A stretch of 64,000 bases of DNA. Source: Pseudopyrenochaeta lycopersici. Its lineage: Eukaryota > Ascomycota > Dothideomycetes > Pleosporales > Pseudopyrenochaetaceae. The translations under genes were made by a program, and so were the position numbers. The stretch is from positions 428,786 to 492,785 of the forward strand of contig NHZP01000039.1 in NCBI GenBank assembly GCA_003313425.1, given 5' to 3'. Under the pieces are notes generated by a model, which saw only the letters and a program-made list of their open reading frames with translations, was not told the origin of the DNA and did no database searches. Shown piece by piece: positions 9,370-19,760 of the stretch. The stretch's first letter is position 1. Each line of letters starts with the position of its first letter.

Positions 9370-10908
9370 ATGCCGTCAGCAACATATTCTCGCCCCTCCA
9401 AGCGTCTAGCGATCTTTTGTGACGGTACATGGGTTGGCCGCGAAACAAACGTAGCCAACGCGCCGGCGAGTAACATTCGACAACTCGCAAATCTGGTGGG
9501 CGAAGTAAAATATGCCGACGATTCAACGCAAAAACCCGCGACAGTGCATCCCATCGAACCTCACAGAACCTCAGGCTCTCAATCCAACGGCCATTCTAAT
9601 GCCACGAACAGCTCGATCCCCGCGGACGACATTATCGCAGGCTACCAAGAAGGCGTAGGTCTGAACCGCACATTTCTCGAATACATCTGGGACGGCGCAA
9701 CCGCCTCTGCGTTTGGTGATGAATGCATAAGCGTGTACAAGTTCATCGTCGAGAACTATACATCTGACTACGAAATCTGGCTCTTCGGTTTTAGTCGCGG
9801 CGCCTTCACAATCCGTTGCGTCGCAGGCATGATCAATAACTGCGGCATAATCAAGCGCCTCCCAGAATACACAGAGGAAGAAGTTGACGGGCTTTGCTAC
9901 GACGTCTTCCGCACATACCGTTCAGACCTCCCCATGGACGCCCCCAAAAGCGAAGAATGTCAACGGCTGAGACGGGACAAGACCAAGGTGTGGCCAGAAT
10001 GTCGGCCAATACGGTTCATGGGATGTATTGATACGGTTGGTGCACTGGGCATACCCCGTCTTAATGCTGGCATAGGGTTTGACTGGAGTCCATTTGAGTT
10101 CTTCGATCAACATGCTTCTTCGGTCATCCAATATGTTTACCATGCGCCTGCGCTGCACGATCGGTTGTGGATTTTCCAGCCGTGCTTGATCTTTCCCAAC
10201 GAGGGTGACGAGAAAGACAAAGCGGTAGTAAGACAGAAGTGGTTTCCTGGCACCCACTACGATGTAGGGCGCATGACCTTCCGGTTCGTACGGCAGAGTC
10301 CAGGGAATTGGATCGAGGGACTGCTTGGATGGCTACCAGACCTACTGTCAAAGACCATATTTCCAAACGAAGTACTCAGTGACTGTGTCCTACGGTGGCT
10401 GCTAGAGGGCATACAAGAGGCCGATGTCAACTCACATAACCCCATCATTGCCGATGTTGAGGAGCACATTCAGAGAATGAGCGAGAGGATCGCTCGTCCA
10501 GAAGCGAACACTGCAGGAAGTGGTGATATCTACGGCGATGTACTAAACTACGCCCCCGCCGGCATCATCTGGGGTAGCATCCAACGTACCTTTCGATTCA
10601 TCACGTCCTTTCTAAACCGCTTGTTACCGCAGCTGGGAGACAATATCAAGGACCTGCTAGGCATCAAGACCATTATCGGCATCTTGACTGCGACGGCGGA
10701 CAGACGGATACCAGGGGTCGCAGCAGACGTGTACCCGTACACAGAGCAGGAAGAAGTGCAAATCAATGGCAAGAACATGGTGTTCAGCGTGGAAGGACAA
10801 GCAAAGATGATCGGGAAGAATGAGTGGGGCAAGGAGAGGTATCCGAGTCGGACGTTTCAAAGCTTCGTATTGTGGCGGCGCGTTTTTGGGAAAAGGAAGC
10901 CAACATGA
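9370..10908 (+). CDS. DUF2235 (Tle1-like) alpha/beta-hydrolase family protein
   Basis: A complete intronless gene of 512 residues. The N-terminus has the hallmark KRLAIFCDGTW (about residues 11-21). The nucleophile elbow GFSRGAFT places the catalytic serine at residue 142, and FPGTHYDVG contains the probable catalytic histidine at 296. This arrangement defines the DUF2235 domain, which shares its fold with type VI secretion phospholipase effectors of the Tle1 group. In fungi these are intracellular proteins of largely unknown function, probably lipases or esterases. The usual GGG after HxDVG is replaced by GRM, which may alter the active-site loop. The last 150 residues (helical, with a hydrophobic stretch near 400-440) are less conserved. 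The start ATG is at the end of a C/T-rich leader. Confidence 0.88.
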   Translation: MPSATYSRPSKRLAIFCDGTWVGRETNVANAPASNIRQLANLVGEVKYADDSTQKPATVHPIEPHRTSGSQSNGHSNATNSSIPADDIIAGYQEGVGLNRTFLEYIWDGATASAFGDECISVYKFIVENYTSDYEIWLFGFSRGAFTIRCVAGMINNCGIIKRLPEYTEEEVDGLCYDVFRTYRSDLPMDAPKSEECQRLRRDKTKVWPECRPIRFMGCIDTVGALGIPRLNAGIGFDWSPFEFFDQHASSVIQYVYHAPALHDRLWIFQPCLIFPNEGDEKDKAVVRQKWFPGTHYDVGRMTFRFVRQSPGNWIEGLLGWLPDLLSKTIFPNEVLSDCVLRWLLEGIQEADVNSHNPIIADVEEHIQRMSERIARPEANTAGSGDIYGDVLNYAPAGIIWGSIQRTFRFITSFLNRLLPQLGDNIKDLLGIKTIIGILTATADRRIPGVAADVYPYTEQEEVQINGKNMVFSVEGQAKMIGKNEWGKERYPSRTFQSFVLWRRVFGKRKPT

Positions 10909-11380
10909 TGAGAGCAGATCCGCAATGGGCTAGATTCAATCTTGCTTAGAGAAGGCCTGCAGTGCCGCATAGGATTATGGTCATGTACTTAATAAGGAAA
11001 ATTTTGATTTCGATTCCTTCCTGGCAGACCCAACTGCGAATTCCTGAATAACTGTATTGGAGGCTTGTAAATACACACAGTAGACTTTCATTCAGTGCGT
11101 TTCTCACATATTCATTGCTGTGGGTTTATCACGCCTATTCACGCTTGTGCAGCGTGAAAGCTGCTTCATTCGCAAAAGCCTTCTTATCGATTACTTGGTC
11201 CCTGGGTAATTGCATTAGATCGTATTCATCATTCGTGATCTATATAAATATAGGAGAAAGTAAAGGACAACCCTCATATTCGTACAATGGGGGACTCGTG
11301 ATAGTACAAAGGAGGGGCTTTGGGGGCACGCATCACCAAAAGTGATGTGTTGCGAGACGCGGATGTAGCAAGTCAAAAAC
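10909..11380. other. Convergent intergenic region
   Basis: About 0.47 kb between the 3' ends of the DUF2235 gene (+) and the flavin oxidoreductase gene (-). It is AT-rich and probably contains both polyadenylation sites. No gene or repeat seen. Confidence 0.55.
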
Positions 11381-12728
11381 TTACTTCTTGCCGCGACCTC
11401 CAAAGCCCCATCGGATCTGGTTCGCCCAGCGACCCTCGACACCGAGGTCATCAGCGCATGCCCATACAAAGCCGGGGTTCTTCTGGAACATGCGGCCGAT
11501 GAAGGCGACGTCTAGATTGTCGTCCTCGAGGTAGCCGTTTGCCTGCTTGCCATTCGTGATGCTACCCACGGTACCAACGAGCATCTTGTCGCCAACCTTG
11601 TCCTTGACGGCTTTGGCAAATGGCTCTTGGTAGCCTGGTCCTCCATGGATGTGTTGCTTCTCGTGCAGTCCGCCGGATGAGACGTCAAGGAGATCGACAC
11701 CACGGTCTGCGAGGATCTCAGCGAGCTTGACGGTCTGGTCGAGGGTCCAGCCTTCGATTCCAGCCTCCTCGAGCCAGTCGGTGGCGCTAATTCGCAGCAC
11801 AAGAGGCATTTCCTCTGGGATTGACTTCCGGGCAAGGTCGACAACTTCGAGCGTCAAGCGGATGCGATTCTCAAAGGAACCTCCATACTTGTCTGTGCGC
11901 TTGTTGGATGCGGGAGAGAGGAAAGAGTGTAGAAGGTAGCCATGCGCGTTATGAATTTCGATGGCGTCGAAGCCTGCCTTGAGAGCGCGATCAATGGCTT
12001 GCTTGAAAGCAGTCTTGAAGTTCTCAATATCCTCCAGGGTCATCTCCTTGGGCTGGCAGTGGTGGTCGTTGAATGCAATTGCTGAAGGCCCGTAGACATT
12101 GTCTGGCCAGCCGTTCAACTCTTTAGTGGCGATGTCACCCTTGCTCAACCACGGAGCAACAGTGCTAGCCTTGCGGCCTGCGTGTGCGAGCTGGATACCA
12201 ATCTTCTGGTTTTGAGAGTGGGCAAACTCGACAATCTTGCGAAGAGGCTCGATCTGCGAGTCTTTCCAGAGTCCAGAGTCTTCTGGCGTAATCCGACCCT
12301 CGGCCTGAACTGCGGTCGCCTCAACAAAGGTTAGACCTGGGCCGCGCTGAATAATGCCGCCCAGATGCGTGAGATGCCAGCTCGTGAGGTGACCATCCTC
12401 AGCCGAGTACTGGCAGAGAGGTGAGAGCGCAAGGCGGTTCTGGATCTTGAGACCACGAAGCTTAAATGGGGTGAAGAGCTTCGGGATCTTGGAACTGCCA
12501 TCGAGCATGCCAAGTGCAGTTCCTGCTCGCGGTTCCTGCTCAGGTGTAAAATAGGAGACCTAGTAAATTAGCAAAGAAGATCATAAGACTACTGCAGCAG
12601 ATACATACACCAGACGCGGCCTTGTTTCTCAAAGTATCATCCTCTGGGATGTCCTTTGGAAGGGCATGATGAGAATGAGGCTTGTCGGTATTGGCTTCAG
12701 CACCCATGGTTGCGGATTCAAAGGGCAT
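11381..12728 (-). CDS. NADH:flavin oxidoreductase, Old Yellow Enzyme (YqjM-like) family
   Basis: Two exons, 12728-12609 and 12559-11381, with a 49-bp GTATGT...TAG intron, encode 432 residues. After a 40-residue N-terminal extension, the barrel begins at KIPKLFTPFKLRGLKIQNRL. Landmarks are SPLCQYSAEDG (the YqjM-type cysteine and tyrosine near the flavin), QLAHAGRKAS (FMN/substrate histidine region), EIHNAHGYLLHSFLSP, DKYGGSFENR and VGTVGSITNG. The protein is an FMN enzyme that reduces activated alkenes with NAD(P)H, probably in the cytosol for xenobiotic or oxylipin-like enones. The thermophilic/classical OYE HxxN variant is not needed here because the NAH triad residues are seen in HNAHG. Two downstream methionines (including 12707) are alternative starts; the choice affects only the extension. 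Confidence 0.9.
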
Positions 12729-13455
12729 AGCGTGGGTAGAAAGCGTGAGTGTCGAAGACGAAATCCTCTTTTGATGTCGAAATGAAGGGTGGGCGGCCAA
12801 AGGAGCCTTTATAGTTTCTCCCACTCTTCTAGCAGATACCGAAAGTGACGTTTTGTTTTCGGAAAGTATACATCAATTAGAGTCCTGTGGCGGGGCCATC
12901 TACATGCCCCGCCTTACCTAGTTAGGCTCACACGTCACTGATCAACTAGGAAACCTCGGTGCTGTTTGATTTGTAAGATATACATCGCCTCATGTCGCAT
13001 TTCGCCGATATTGTTGGGAGGGTACCACATAGTCTCCCAGATGTCAGGTATACTGGGGAAGGCGGTTATTGTACAATGGTGGAGCCACACAGAACCTTGT
13101 GCTTATGCTTATACATGTGCTGTCAGTCGTAGCCGAGTAACATAAGCCTTTTCTGTACGGTCACTGAGGGTATGGGAGCCAGTTGTACGGTTGAAGGATT
13201 GACAATTCCTGCACCAAGTAAAAATGTGTAATTTGCCTATACAGGCCTACTTCTGATCGGTGTACGCGCTACTTGCCGGTAAGATAACGTCTTCCAGCAT
13301 GTCGCAGATATACTAGCTGCATGTAGCGTCTCTCATGACGCTCCTGATCGATTTCTAATCACCCCACATAACATTAGAGCGTGTTGGAGGTGGCCATTTG
13401 AGGGTCAAGAAACTTTTTATCTGCGACTTTCCGCCGATTGTTGCCGTTCCAAGCC

Positions 13456-14026
13456 TTTAGTGCTGCGATCGACTTCCTGAAAGAATTTCTCAATTGAGTA
13501 TACCAAGAGTGGTTCAGTCGAAATTCATATATTTTTCCCACATACAGAAGGCTTGCATTTCTGTAGGCAGGCAGCTATGGTTGAGGAGCAAAGCGTGGTT
13601 GGATTTTTTGATAGAATTAGAGGCGCAGGAACAGCTCGCACTCGCTCGCTCAGCTAACAGTATACGTACCAAGCTAGATGTCACATTTCGTCTTCTCCCG
13701 AAGATATTTTTGCTAGAGTACAGTTGTTGTCTAGCAAATGGAAGCCATTGAGGGTTATATGACGTTATGAGTGGTTTATGCTGGAAACGATAACCATTCA
13801 AAATGCCAACCGAGGGTTTTCGCCAACCTTGTGGTGACTTACAACACGTCCAAGTTGCCAATATTTAGTGCTGCGATCGATGCGTACTGTTCAAACTTCC
13901 CAGTCGAGAAGCTTTGGACACTTTGGAGTTATAGAGTTTTCTGGGGTCCCCCTGAAGGTGCTGACATGCCTCAAATCTAGCCACACACAACGTCTCATGA
14001 CGCCAACCCTTTAGTGCTATGATCAA
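13456..14026. repeat. Dispersed 17-bp repeat, three copies
   Basis: The 17-mer TTTAGTGCTGCGATCGA occurs exactly at 13456-13472 and 13864-13880. A diverged copy (TTTAGTGCTATGATCAA) sits at 14010-14026, with two C:G-to-T:A type changes. Each copy is preceded by a CCAA-containing segment within about 12 bases. The pattern suggests fragments of one degenerate repeat rather than chance. No coding sequence overlaps it. Confidence 0.5.
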
Positions 14027-14777
14027 TGGTCTCGAGAAATACTGAATGCAGTAGAACTACAGCAAGCCTGAGGGGCGATTAAATCAGATAAGCGTTTTAT
14101 GACGCTTACTGAAAGGGCGATGACATGGGTGGTGACGCACGCTGAGACACTCAAGCCAGTAGCGAGAATAAAAGGTCTCAGGAAAATGTTGTGAGCACAA
14201 CAGACACCAAGAAGGGCAATGAGATGCTCAACATTGAGAGGGCAAAAAATATACTCAACATTTTCTGTGATTTCAATGTTACTATCATCAGACATCACCC
14301 GAGCATGGAGACGCCAGATCATCCAGAACGGTTCGCTTGAGAGCTTGGAGTCATTCTCTGGCAGCTCAGACAGCGAACCGTGAGCTGCTCAGGAGACGTT
14401 GCAAGGCGAGACAGGAGTCATTGGGGCTGGGATCCCGTCATTGGCAGAGCAAGCGCAAAGAGAACAGTTGGCCATGTTCTGCCGCGGTTGATCAATTTCG
14501 CGAAAGGACACCTGGAACATGGCGTGTAAGGATTCCTTGACGGGTGAGGCTGACACTCGCCTAGCGCGGGGCACCTGCGATAGGCGATAGGAGAGGGGCA
14601 AGACACACGGATTTGGGCAGAATATGTTAGCGGTGAGAACAAGGACAGCGAGCCATTGCTTCTTCCTCTTTGGGCAAGTTGGCAAGCACATTGGACTCTG
14701 GTGCCTGCAGCATGCATAAGCGCGCAGTCGCACAGAGACGGCGAATGTTGTAGAAATTTCGAGCACCCAGTAAGACT

Positions 14778-15166
14778 ACACGTGTCCTGTAACCCGGCGG
14801 CACAGAGCAGGCGAAATTGAGGCTGATGTGCGTGCGATTGGGGCAAGGAGCCACGGTCGCGCTTTGTCGATGGGCGCCGCTAGGCCGCATGTGGAGGCGG
14901 TGAGACTCCAAAGTCGAAATCGCAAGCTGTTCACTTCGAATAGTTCAGGACCCGCCTATCCATATAACGCCAGCACACCGCCGGCTTCCACTCTTCTTCT
15001 TCCATCCTCTCCAAGAGCCAACCATCTACCATCTTTCTTTTTTTGATACCCGGAGCTTTTATCAACTCCACCCCACCGCATAGCGAACTCGCATAGAGTT
15101 ACGCCCGCACTTTGGGATTTGCCATTCGGGGCCACTGTCTCTTGTAGACTTCACAACACATACACA
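14778..15166 (+). promoter_or_regulatory. Candidate BiP promoter elements
   Basis: Upstream of the BiP ATG there is a perfect palindrome ACACGTGT at 14778-14785, a TATAA at 14963-14967 about 200 bp from the start codon, and long C/T-rich tracts (14985-15055) typical of strongly expressed fungal genes. The CACGTG core resembles bZIP/bHLH sites and could serve the unfolded-protein response, but it does not match the published HacA consensus exactly. Confidence 0.35.
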
Positions 15167-17363
15167 ATGGCGCGAAGCTCGCGGAGCGCCAGCAAGCGCT
15201 CGACATGGTCGATTGCGTTTTACCTTCTCCTCGTCCTTGTCGGCGGTCTGATGCTGGCAAAGACAGCACACGCCCAGGACCAAGAGCCAATTAAGGAAGA
15301 CAGCAATGCTGTCTCCGGCCCTGTCATTGGTATTGATTTGGGAACCACCTACTCTTGTGTGGGCATCATGAAGAATGGCAAGGTTGAAATCATGGTCAAC
15401 GATCAGGGTAAGTCGACAAATCAGCATTTCGGCAGACGCAAACTGACAGCTGTCCTTTACAGGTAACCGTATCACTCCTTCCTGGGTCGCTTTCACCGAC
15501 GACGAGCGTCTTGTGGGAGATGCCGCAAAGAATCAGTTCGCCAGCAACCCCCACCGGACCATCTTCGATATTGTAAGCAATCACCTCGGCCTCGCTGCTC
15601 GAATACACTAATACTGATTACTTTCACAGAAACGTCTTATTGGACAAAAGTTCAACGACAAGTCCGTCCAGAATGATATCAAGCACTTCCCCTTCAAGGT
15701 CGTCAACAAAGGTGGCCAGCCCCGCGTCAGCGTCGAGGTACACAAGGAGGAGAAGACCTTCACACCTGAGGAAATCTCCGCCATGGTTCTTGGCAAGATG
15801 AAGGAGGTTGCTGAGAGCTACCTCGGCGAGCCGGTCAAGAACGCCGTTGTTACCGTCCCCGCCTACTTCAACGACGCCCAGCGTGCCGCCACCAAGGACG
15901 CTGGAACGATCGCCGGTCTCAATGTCCTCCGTGTCGTCAACGAGCCCACCGCTGCCGCTCTGGCCTATGGTCTCGACAAGACCGACCAGAAGGAACGCCA
16001 GGTCCTTGTCTACGATCTCGGTGGTGGTACTTTCGATGTGTCCATCCTCACCATCGAAGAGGGCGTTTTCGAGGTTCAGTCTACCGCTGGTGACACTCAT
16101 CTCGGTGGAGAAGATTTCGACAACCGTGTCATTAGCTACCTCGCCAAGAAGTACAACAAGGAGAACGACGTCGACGTCACCAAGGACGCTAAGACAATGG
16201 GTAAGCTGAAGCGCGAGGTTGAGAAGGCCAAGCGTACGCTCTCGTCCCAGAAGACCACCAAGATTGAAATCGAGTCTTTCCACAAGGGCAAGGATTTCTC
16301 TGAGACACTCACTCGCGCCAAGTTCGAGGAATTGAACAACGATCTCTTCAAGAAGACGCTTAAGCCCGTCGAGCAGGTTCTCAAGGACGCCAAGTTGAAG
16401 AAGAGCGACATCGACGACATTGTCCTTGTTGGTGGTTCCACTCGTATCCCCAAGGTTCAAGCCATGCTTGAGGAGTTCTTCGGAAAGAAGGCTCGCAAGG
16501 ATGTCAACCCCGATGAGGCCGTCGCTTTCGGCGCCGCTGTTCAGGGTGGTGTTCTCGCTGGTGACTCAGCTACCGACCAGCTCATTCTCATGGACGTCAA
16601 CCCTCTTACCCTCGGTATTGAGACCACCGGTGGCGTCATGACCCACCTCATCAAGCGCGGCACCACTATCCCCACCAAGAAGAGCCAGATCTTCTCCACC
16701 GCCGCCGATAACCAGCCCGTAGTCTTGATCCAGGTCTTCGAAGGTGAACGTTCCATGACCAAGGATAACAACCAGCTCGGCAAGTTTGAGCTCACCAACA
16801 TTCCGTAAGTCACTTTTGCAAAACCAGTCATTAATGCGAGCATGTACTGACCATTATACAGCCCGGCGCCCCGTGGTGTTCCTCAGATTGAGGTCACTTT
16901 CGAGCTTGATGCCAACGGTATCCTCAAGGTTTCTGCTGTTGACAAGGGCACTGGCAAGGCCGAGAGCATTACCATCACCAATGACAAGGGCCGCCTGACC
17001 ACCGAGGACATTGAGCGTATGGTTGAAGAAGCCGAGAAGTATGCCGAGGAGGACAAGGCCAACCGTGAGCGCATTGAGTCCCGCAACAAGCTCGAGAACT
17101 ACTCCTACAGCCTCAAGAACCAGGTCAACGACGAGGAGGGTCTCGGTGGCAAGATCGATGACGATGACAAGGAATCCCTCCTTGAGGCCGTCAAGGAGAC
17201 TCAGGACTGGCTCGAGGCCAATGCCGCTGAGGCTGCCGCTGAGGACTTTGATGAGCAGTTCCAGAAGCTCTCTGACGTTGCCTACCCCATCACCTCCAAG
17301 CTTTACGGCTCGGGTGGTGGCCCTGGCGGTGATGACGCTGAGCCTGACCACGATGAGTTGTAA
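15167..17363 (+). CDS. kar2: ER luminal Hsp70 chaperone BiP/Kar2
   Basis: Four exons, 15167-15407, 15463-15572, 15630-16804 and 16862-17363, with introns of 55, 57 and 57 bp, encode 675 residues. A signal peptide covers about residues 1-36 (hydrophobic core [16 protein letters not shown]). The ATPase domain starts with [14 protein letters not shown] and contains [22 protein letters not shown] and [11 protein letters not shown]. The substrate-binding domain has [12 protein letters not shown] and QVFEGER. The protein ends in HDEL, the ER-retrieval signal, which separates it from cytosolic and mitochondrial Hsp70s. It folds nascent secretory proteins, drives translocation through Sec61, and controls the unfolded-protein response. 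Coding sequence is strongly biased to C-ending codons, in keeping with high expression. The two early introns in the ATPase domain were placed by clear GTAAGT/GTAAGC donors and CAG acceptors. Confidence 0.97.
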
Positions 17364-18713
17364 AATGGTCTAAAGGGTGGCAAAAGCATATGATTTCCTT
17401 GCATTCGCGGAGCTAGCCATAGTTTGAGGTCGCTTGGGCCGACCGTGTATGAGTACACCGTAAATGGCTTAGACATCGATGGGAATATGCGGAGTTTTTA
17501 TTAACCGGAATTTATCAATGAATCAAAATTGAAATCTATAATTTTGCATTTGCGTTATGATGCGTGCACTTGAGGTTGCGTTCCTCCGCACGATGCGTGC
17601 CGAACATCCACTTAGCTTGGTATGCAAGGACAGCATCCGCGCCCTTGGTAATGCACCATTCTACTGATTCTTCGTAGAGTGGGAAGTGGATCGTGATCCC
17701 TTACGCCATACTTCCTCCCCACCTTGATTGCCATCGCCTGGCTTCCCCGCTCCTTGTTGTCCAGTACTTACATTCTTGAGCTCTCCACCCAACTCTTCGA
17801 CGCAGTTGCAGTCCTCACGCACTGCACAGCAACGTGCGAACAAACATTAGTTTTGACGTTCCTTTCTATTTTGTTCAAAGCCTGATACCCTATGTGTGCC
17901 GCTTTCCGAGCTAATTCTCGGCATTCGCTCTTTCCACCTCCATGATTTCTGCCTTATCTCTAATGGCTCCTCGCACCTGTTCGACCACCCTACTTCGACT
18001 CTGCCGCATTCAAGACTATCCACACTTCAAGCCAATGTAGCGTAGTTCTCTCGCTCTCTGGTCATAAGTTTTTACCGCTATACTGTAACGCCTGTGGTGT
18101 TGTGGCGCGCGGCTGTGTTTCAAGATGGAGGTGTTTGGCAGTGGTGGCTGGGTTGGATCGTCGGGCGACCTTCATTCCTCGACGTACCTCAACAAAAAGA
18201 AGCGAAAGAACGATCACCGGTCCGTCAGACGACTCAGATAGTGGGCGAGCCCAGAAGTGGTCCTGGAGTCACCTCATCAAGCGAGTCTACGCGGTCATGC
18301 TTGGATTAGGATACTTGCAGCGCTATGATGTGGGCCATTTGGGCCATTTGGGCTAGGAGATTCATTAAAACCAATGCAGACGTCAAGTGGGGGCGAACAG
18401 ATCACCAAAAGGGGGTACGTTAAGCTCTTTTATGACTTTTGTGAATTGACAGCTACTGACGAATTTTAGACATTGAACAGAATAGACATTTTACGACTAA
18501 GAGCCGAGATGGATGACGACCTCGTCCACATGTAGCGATGGCCAATACCACGAGACATGTGGGTATCCTGCAAGAAGCAACAATGTCCGAAGATTGCCGA
18601 ACCGGACGAGAGTATCCAAAGCGGTAGAAATAAGGGGGAATATGGTAAAGGAGATATGCACAAAGCTAATCAGAAGGATGCTCAACTCCGACCCAAACCG
18701 AATGATGCAACGC
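17364..18713. other. Convergent intergenic region
   Basis: About 1.35 kb between the 3' ends of BiP and the secreted-protein gene. The sequence near 17.36-17.55 kb is the BiP 3'UTR. A 9-bp unit (GGGCCATTT) is duplicated near 18335-18355. No gene was recognised. Confidence 0.5.
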
Positions 18714-19760
18714 TTAATTGAAGGTAACGGAGACCTTCTCACTTGAGGTACCCATGGCGCAACCACCGCCAGTACCTTGCATGACGGTGTCGAAGCCACC
18801 ACCGCCGCCGTTAGCAGCGTTGCAGTTGAAGAGGTCGTAGTCGGTGCCCTTCTCGCAAGAGGCAAGAGATTCGTCCTTGCACTTGAAGACGCAGGTGTTC
18901 ATGTCGGAAGTGCACTTGGAGCCCTTGGAGCTGATGCTGTTACCACGCATGTTGACATTTCGCGAGACGTCGAAGGCACCCCATTCGCCAAAGGTCACCT
19001 CCCACCAGGTCTGGTCCCAGCCGCCGAAGAGAGCGAGCTTGGTATCGGAGAAAGCCGGGGCGCAGGCGGCAGGAACGTTGGGCGCAAAGGAGAGGTTGAT
19101 CTTCTGGCCAGACTTGATGCCAACGGAGATTTCAGGAACGTTGACGTTGACAGACATGCCGGAAAAGCCGTTGGCCTTCCAGCAGTATAGGACAGCATCC
19201 TTGTTGGCGTCGTTGATGAACTCGGCCTGCCACGCGCTGTCGGTTCCGATCCAGATTCCGCCATTGTTGCTCTTCTCGTTCTTGCCGATCTTGGCACCGA
19301 CTTTGCTGGCAAGAGCCTCAACACCGCTCAAGACATCCGAGACAATGTCGCTGATGGTATCTTTGACAGACTCGGCCTTGGCAGAGGGTTCCGCAGCCGG
19401 CGAGCTAGTAGCAGCAGCGGCCTTGACCTCGACGGTAGGCTCGACCTTCTTTTGTTCGGGAGTCGGGGTGGGCTGCGCAACGGCGGCAGGAGTGGGAGTT
19501 GCGAAGACCGAGCTCCAGTTAACGGCGTCCCAGTCAACCTCCTTCAAGTCGAAGGCAACCTTATCCCAGTCGACATCGTTACCAGCGCTTCGCTTGGCCT
19601 CACTAGGAAACGTTAGTTGTTGCGACACCCGACAGCAGATTTAGCAGGCGACTCACGCTTGACGACGGGCGTGGAAGCTGGCATGGCGGTTGTGCACATT
19701 CTGAGCGGCGGCCTGGCCAACGGCGAGGGTGCTCAATACTACGGCGGAAGTATAACGCAT
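18714..19760 (-). CDS. Secreted protein with Asp f 4-like features (tentative)
   Basis: Two exons, 19760-19657 and 19602-18714, with a 54-bp GTGAGT...CTAG intron, give 330 residues. The first exon encodes a clear signal peptide (MRYTSAVVLSTLAVGQAAA) and ends near an ARRQ site; EAKR just after the intron is a probable Kex2 cleavage site. Next come a tryptophan-rich segment (VDWDAVNWSSV), a proline/alanine/threonine linker (about residues 75-125), and a compact C-terminal domain with GGIWIGTDSAWQAEF, WDQTWWEVTFGEWGAFDVS and five or more cysteines. The domain layout (linker, then a W-rich beta domain containing WGEF/AFDVS) recalls the fungal Asp f 4 allergen-type cell-wall proteins. I make that link from memory of the pattern and hold it loosely. 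The product is likely exported to the wall or medium. Confidence 0.75.

Larger units (their letters stand above)
12729..15166. other. 2.4-kb gene-free stretch upstream of BiP
   Basis: Located between two divergent genes (flavin oxidoreductase and BiP). I see no frame with family resemblance. The middle part (13.4-14.1 kb) carries dispersed copies of a 17-bp motif, listed separately. The right part, from 14.4 kb, is GC-richer and leads into the BiP promoter. A non-coding transcript or a small unrecognised gene cannot be excluded. Confidence 0.45.

Noticed and set aside
14778..14785. ACACGTGT as a proven unfolded-protein-response site
   Set aside because: It does not fit the published HacA consensus exactly; kept only as a low-confidence promoter element.
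15624..16460. 278-codon open frame antisense to BiP
   Set aside because: Long antisense frames opposite hsp70 genes are a known by-product of their codon bias; no family resemblance and it lies entirely over a conserved exon.
18102..18356. Frame containing WSWSHLIKRVY, reminiscent of an IS91-type transposase segment
   Set aside because: Only about a dozen residues look similar, the rest does not, and such elements are bacterial; chance likeness is more probable.
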